NCBI GenBank assembly: GCA_029262935.1
Contig: JAJCYK010000475.1
Span: 1-9,685, forward strand
From: Cytophagales bacterium
GTDB taxonomy: Bacteria > Bacteroidota > Bacteroidia > Cytophagales > Cyclobacteriaceae
DNA length: 9,685 bases
Direction: 5' to 3'
In this document: one piece after another, positions 6,706 through 9,685 of the stretch
Position numbering within the stretch: position 1 is the stretch's first letter
How the letters are laid out: each line of letters opens with the position of its first letter
The notes under the pieces: generated by a model
Database searches by the model: none
What the model was told of the DNA's origin: nothing
Seen by the model: the letters and a program-made list of their open reading frames with translations, nothing else
Made by a program: the position numbers and the translations under genes

Positions 6706-6729
6706 ATAAGACAGACTGGTCTGTCTTAT
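6706..6729. promoter_or_regulatory. Candidate TetR operator, site 2 (SDR control)
   Basis: A 24-bp palindrome with 11-bp perfect arms: ATAAGACAGAC, centre TG, GTCTGTCTTAT. Length and AGAC/GTCT half-sites fit TetR-family operators. It ends 22 bp before the SDR start codon, so bound repressor should block transcription of that gene. It lies after the TetR stop, giving the SDR a separately regulated promoter. Confidence 0.7.
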
Positions 6730-6751
6730 CATCTTAAAACAAAAAAGTACT

Positions 6752-7498
6752 ATGAATAATTTTAAAGAGAAAGTAGCCCTAATTGTGGGTGGGACGAGTG
6801 GAATTGGTAAGAGCATGGTGGAGTCCCTGCTTGAACAGGGTGCTGTCGTACATGTAGTAGGGCGTAATCCTCGTAAAATTGATGATCATCCGGCGCTAAC
6901 CAAACATCAGGTTGACATTACCAACCGCCAACAGGTGACTGACTTCACCAGTAGTCTAAAAGAATTTGAGTCTTTAGATTTTTTGGTAAATGCTTCAGGA
7001 ATCTTCGGACCAAAAGCCTTTCTAGATCACTCCGAATCAGACTATGACACCTACCTTGACCTCAATAGAGGATTCTTTTTTATAACACAGGCAGCAGCCC
7101 TAATAATGAAATCCGCCAAATCCGGAGTTATTGTCAATGTAGGATCTATGTGGGCCAAACAGGCTGTCAAGGCCACTCCATCTTCGGCATACTCCATGCA
7201 AAAAGCCGGGCTGCATTCTCTAACGCAACATTTAGCTATGGAACTTGCAGATTATGGCATTCGTGTTAATGCGGTATCTCCAGCGGTCGTGGAGACGCCT
7301 GTATATGATAGCGTTTTCGGTGGTTCCACCGAGGCCCATGAGGCACTTCAAAGGTTTCACGCTTTTCACCCAATTGGTCGCTACGGCACCCCAAGAGATA
7401 TAGCGGAGGTTATCCAATTCTTGCTCTCGGATAAGTCATCCTGGGTAACAGGAGCCATCTGGGATGTTGATGGCGGCGTAATGGCTGGAAGAAATTAA
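6752..7498 (+). CDS. Classical short-chain dehydrogenase/reductase (SDR)
   Basis: NAD(P)-dependent oxidoreductase of 248 residues, the usual length of classical SDRs. The cofactor loop VGGTSGIG is at 12-19 and VGRNPRK at 36-42 places Arg residues after strand two, favouring NADP. VNASG (79-83) replaces the common NNAG. The active-site residues are all present: N105 in LDLNRG, S132 in NVGSM, Y147 and K151 in [18 protein letters not shown] (176-185) is the typical post-active-site loop, and the C-terminal [16 protein letters not shown] is the family ending, so it should be catalytically active in the cytoplasm. The TetR gene directly upstream and the intervening 24-bp palindrome suggest substrate- or stress-induced expression. 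The actual alcohol, aldehyde or ketone substrate cannot be inferred. Confidence 0.95.
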   Translation: MNNFKEKVALIVGGTSGIGKSMVESLLEQGAVVHVVGRNPRKIDDHPALTKHQVDITNRQQVTDFTSSLKEFESLDFLVNASGIFGPKAFLDHSESDYDTYLDLNRGFFFITQAAALIMKSAKSGVIVNVGSMWAKQAVKATPSSAYSMQKAGLHSLTQHLAMELADYGIRVNAVSPAVVETPVYDSVFGGSTEAHEALQRFHAFHPIGRYGTPRDIAEVIQFLLSDKSSWVTGAIWDVDGGVMAGRN

Positions 7499-7504
7499 AA
7501 TCAA

Positions 7505-7534
7505 AAAGGGAAGGCCCAAATGGACCTTCCCTTT
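7505..7534. terminator. Hairpin terminator between converging genes
   Basis: AAAGGGAAGGCCC and GGACCTTCCCTTT form a 13-bp stem with one C/A mismatch around the loop AAAT. It starts 7 bp after the SDR stop and ends 20 bp from the stop of the opposing DUF4397 gene. A-rich sequence on the left and the TTTACTATAA tail on the right fit a terminator usable from both sides, although the T tract is short. Confidence 0.8.
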
Positions 7535-7554
7535 ACTATAAATTGCTCTACTAA

Positions 7555-8388
7555 TTAATGCCTGAATACACTTAACTGCAAACCTTCATCTGCAGTGGTA
7601 CTAAAAGTGTCTCCCATAAATATGATGGTAACTATTTCTCCTGCAGTTACATCTACCGTGCCGTTAAACAGCTCCGTATCATCCGTAGGGTCCGTAATTA
7701 ATAGGTCCAAAGTTCCAGCAGCCATTTCAATGAAATCACTAAAAGCGGGTTCCCCATTTTGGTTGCCCCAGTCAGACACGCCAAGATCCATACCATTAAC
7801 TGAAAAATTTGCTAGACAAGAGTTAAATACACAATTGTCAATTGAAGCATTCAGAAAACGTACTTTTGATCCGGATGCCGGTGGGGTCAAGTCATCCTCA
7901 ACCATTACAAACGTTTCAAATCCAATGGAATTTACGTTCCCTAATAAAGCCACTGTATAGGACGCACCGTCCTTTAATTGGCCTTGTAATGGCGCGTTGT
8001 GATCATCGGGAAGTAACTGTGCCACCGTGTTATTGATAATATTGTTTTCAATACCAGGTATAGGGTTACTAAGATACACGGGCGCCTCGCCACCTTGCAC
8101 CGCTCTAAATATTGTGCCTTGCGGGAATTCATAGGGGATATACCCCTGAGTAGCTGCTCCAAAGGCAACTTCAGTCATTACCTTAATCTCATCAGCATAA
8201 ATATCCACAGTGGTAAACCCGGCATCATCTATATCCGTAAGCGTGTTTATTAACGCCAAATTTGCGGTCCCAAGTTTTGGAGTAAACTCCACGGCATCGC
8301 TATCTCCATCATCCACCTCACATGCAGCGATCAGGAGCAAAAACATCCAAACAACATATATTAATTTATTCATCTTTTTCATGTTCAT
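7555..8388 (-). CDS. DUF4397-domain lipoprotein
   Basis: Surface or periplasmic lipoprotein of 277 residues. A basic start and hydrophobic helix end in LIAAC, a good lipobox with C23 lipidated. The following EVDDGDSD is acidic, like the export signals that send Bacteroidota lipoproteins to the cell surface. ATGs at codons 1, 3 and 6 make the exact start uncertain. Two beta-rich modules follow: about 42-155 (ANLALINTL, VDIYADEIKV, then EFPQGTIF) and 174-277 (SKVRFLNASID, NFSVNGMDLG, then AAGTLDLLITD), both resembling DUF4397 repeats. C186 and C191 could form a local disulfide. It is the last gene of the SusD operon, 6 bp after the DUF5011-like gene and just before the hairpin. DUF4397 has no established function; binding of an extracellular ligand together with SusD is inferred from context. 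Confidence 0.85.
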   Translation of the reverse strand: MNMKKMNKLIYVVWMFLLLIAACEVDDGDSDAVEFTPKLGTANLALINTLTDIDDAGFTTVDIYADEIKVMTEVAFGAATQGYIPYEFPQGTIFRAVQGGEAPVYLSNPIPGIENNIINNTVAQLLPDDHNAPLQGQLKDGASYTVALLGNVNSIGFETFVMVEDDLTPPASGSKVRFLNASIDNCVFNSCLANFSVNGMDLGVSDWGNQNGEPAFSDFIEMAAGTLDLLITDPTDDTELFNGTVDVTAGEIVTIIFMGDTFSTTADEGLQLSVFRH

Positions 8389-8394
8389 TTCCGA

Positions 8395-9042
8395 TTATAT
8401 TCTAAAGAAAACGCGTACAAATGTTCCATATGCGGCCGAAGCGTTTAGTGACCATTCATAATTGTCTTGATCAATGATTCTGTTTGTACCGTCATTAATA
8501 CCGGCTACTGAAATACCGCTTTCAGAAACATTTTCTTGAAAAGGAATAAAGATGGCGGCATCATTTACATTGTAAAACATAAAAGCCATGTTACGTGGAT
8601 CTCCATCGGCAAACGCCCCTCCGGCATTATCACACATATACAATCGATCACTGATCCGAGTAATGGTATTTACCGGTCGTCCCGGGCCACGATTGAATTG
8701 GCCCGATAGGTCGATGGCACTTGGATTAGGGTCTAACACTACTACAGTACGAATGGCATTAGCAAAGAACCCTTCCGCATTTTGTGCGGAATATGAGGTT
8801 ACGTACACCCCCGGAGTAGCAGGATTGGCTGGATTCGCAACAGTTACGTCGACGGCATCATCACCAACAAATGCTACGGCTCCCTCATCTACATAAGGAT
8901 CACCGGCGTCAATAATTAACACCGCGTCCCCGTTTAGGGTAATTTCTGGAAAGGTAATAACTACCGAATCCGGAATGTCCTGCGCACACTGGCTGAACAT
9001 AATCAGCATTGAAAACAAAATAGAATATCGTATTACTTTCAT
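8395..9042 (-). CDS. DUF5011-like Ig-fold lipoprotein of a SusCD locus
   Basis: Exported protein of 215 residues. The signal ends in MLIMFSQC with C19; Gln before the cysteine is unusual for a lipobox, but lipidation remains likely by position and context. Residues about 34-103 (AGDPYVDEGAVAF, PGVYVTSYSAQNAEG, then AIRTVVV) match the Ig-like DUF5011 fold found in cell-surface proteins. The C-terminal half (about 110-215) has a mixed beta pattern like the SusE-like or DUF5012 proteins that follow SusD genes and can help bind glycans. It starts 34 bp after the SusD-like gene and ends 6 bp before the DUF4397 gene, so all three are co-transcribed. Binding substrate is not visible. Confidence 0.82.
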   Translation of the reverse strand: MKVIRYSILFSMLIMFSQCAQDIPDSVVITFPEITLNGDAVLIIDAGDPYVDEGAVAFVGDDAVDVTVANPANPATPGVYVTSYSAQNAEGFFANAIRTVVVLDPNPSAIDLSGQFNRGPGRPVNTITRISDRLYMCDNAGGAFADGDPRNMAFMFYNVNDAAIFIPFQENVSESGISVAGINDGTNRIIDQDNYEWSLNASAAYGTFVRVFFRI

Positions 9043-9076
9043 TAGTTTTTCTTTTAAATATTAAACTCCTTACGGC

Positions 9077-9685
9077 TTATCGGTCCCACCACACTGGTGT
9101 GTTCAAGGGAGAAGGATCTGGAACGTTAGGGTTCAAATCAATTTCTCTTTGAGTCAAAGGGAATCTAAGCGGAAACTCTCCAGGAGGTAAAATACTGGTT
9201 GGAGAAACTGCTATGATGTCAGTGTCCGGATAACCGGTTCTGCGCCATTCCGTCCACATTTCAATGGACTGTCGTCCGGCAAGGGCGATCCATTTCTGGA
9301 ACATGATGGCCTCAAGTTGCTCATCAAAAGTTCCTGCTGCTGGATAAGGAGATTCATTGGTTATGTAATCAGTAGCCTGAGCATCACTTAATCCCGTGCG
9401 AGCAAATGACTCTCTAATGCCAGCTTCATAAAAATCCTGAGCGTTCCCGGATAACCAGCCCCGTAAGGCACCTTCAGCTACCAAGAACTGCACTTCTGCA
9501 GCGCTAAAGAAAGGAAAGGCCGCACCATCGGCAATCAAGAAATTGTTTCTGGCAGTATAAAACTGTAAGGCTGCTGTAGGTCCACCTAAAGAAGGACCAG
9601 TAGCCTGTTGAACAGTTTGATGAGGGTTCTGCGTTCCTGGAGCCGGAGTAGGGCTTACAGGTCTGCGGAAGAAAACATCCACTCT
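9077..9685 (-). CDS. SusD/RagB-like nutrient-binding lipoprotein (C-terminal part)
   Basis: The C-terminal 202 residues of a SusD-like outer-membrane lipoprotein; the frame runs open to the window edge, so the true start, lipobox and the expected SusC/TonB-dependent channel gene lie outside. FFSAAEVQFLVAEGALRGW is the typical TPR-like helix of the family. DEQLEAIMFQKWIALAGRQSIEMWTEWRRTGYP followed by PLRFPLTQREIDLNPNVP and a final NTPVWWDR match the C-terminal region of the SusD-like group annotated as nutrient-binding outer membrane lipoproteins (SusD-like_2 type). SusD proteins sit on the cell surface as a lid on the SusC channel and capture glycans, peptides or other nutrients. No glycoside hydrolase is in the window, so the nutrient is unknown. 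Confidence 0.93.
   Translation of the reverse strand, partial: RVDVFFRRPVSPTPAPGTQNPHQTVQQATGPSLGGPTAALQFYTARNNFLIADGAAFPFFSAAEVQFLVAEGALRGWLSGNAQDFYEAGIRESFARTGLSDAQATDYITNESPYPAAGTFDEQLEAIMFQKWIALAGRQSIEMWTEWRRTGYPDTDIIAVSPTSILPPGEFPLRFPLTQREIDLNPNVPDPSPLNTPVWWDR

Noticed and set aside
7595..8896. Plus-strand open frames opposite the two small lipoprotein genes
   Set aside because: Shadows of well-supported minus-strand genes that have signal peptides and recognisable domains.
1..9685. Mobile element, phage defence, CRISPR or biosynthetic gene cluster
   Set aside because: No transposase, integrase, terminal repeats, spacer array, nuclease/helicase or synthase genes are visible, and base composition looks even across the window.

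Overview
The window is most consistent with a chromosomal segment of a Bacteroidota bacterium, probably a flavobacterium or close relative. The evidence is a SusD-type outer-membrane lipoprotein with small companion lipoproteins at the right edge, a secreted Gfo/Idh/MocA dehydrogenase with a twin-arginine leader, an FG-GAP/ASPIC (CRTAC1-like) protein, few Shine-Dalgarno sites, moderately low GC, and one exact TAnnTTTG promoter element of the Bacteroidota type. Genus cannot be determined from this sequence.

Layout: (1) 1-835, minus strand: 5' part of a Tat-exported Gfo/Idh/MocA oxidoreductase, cut by the window edge. (2) 967-3635, plus strand: a tight three-gene operon of a six-TM protein of unknown function, an anchored seven-motif FG-GAP protein with an ASPIC/UnbV tail, and a small four-TM protein whose two halves repeat a Cys-Pro...Ile-Pro-x-Cys motif. 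(3) 3724-7498, plus strand: a redox/regulatory island of an NmrA-like NAD(P)-binding protein, an unrecognised secreted (lipo)protein, a MarR-type repressor with a C-terminal four-cysteine module, a TetR-type repressor and a classical SDR oxidoreductase. (4) 7505-7534: a hairpin between converging genes. (5) 7555-9685, minus strand: 3' end of a SusCD-type uptake operon, with SusD-like (partial), DUF5011-like and DUF4397-like proteins, in transcription order from the right edge.

The most informative structure is regulatory. A near-identical 19-bp dyad lies over the promoter of the secreted protein (4617-4635) and just before the MarR gene (5427-5445). It is the obvious candidate MarR operator and links those two genes in one regulon. 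A different dyad built on AGACAGAC lies before the TetR gene (6086-6101) and before the SDR gene (6706-6729, 11-bp perfect arms), suggesting TetR controls itself and the SDR. Two independent repressor/effector pairs therefore sit back to back, each with its own operator. Both repressors carry cysteines in their ligand or C-terminal regions, so reactive-compound, metal or redox sensing is a reasonable but unproven idea.

There are no tRNA or rRNA genes, CRISPR arrays, insertion sequences or integrases. No gene-free stretch exceeds about 130 bases.
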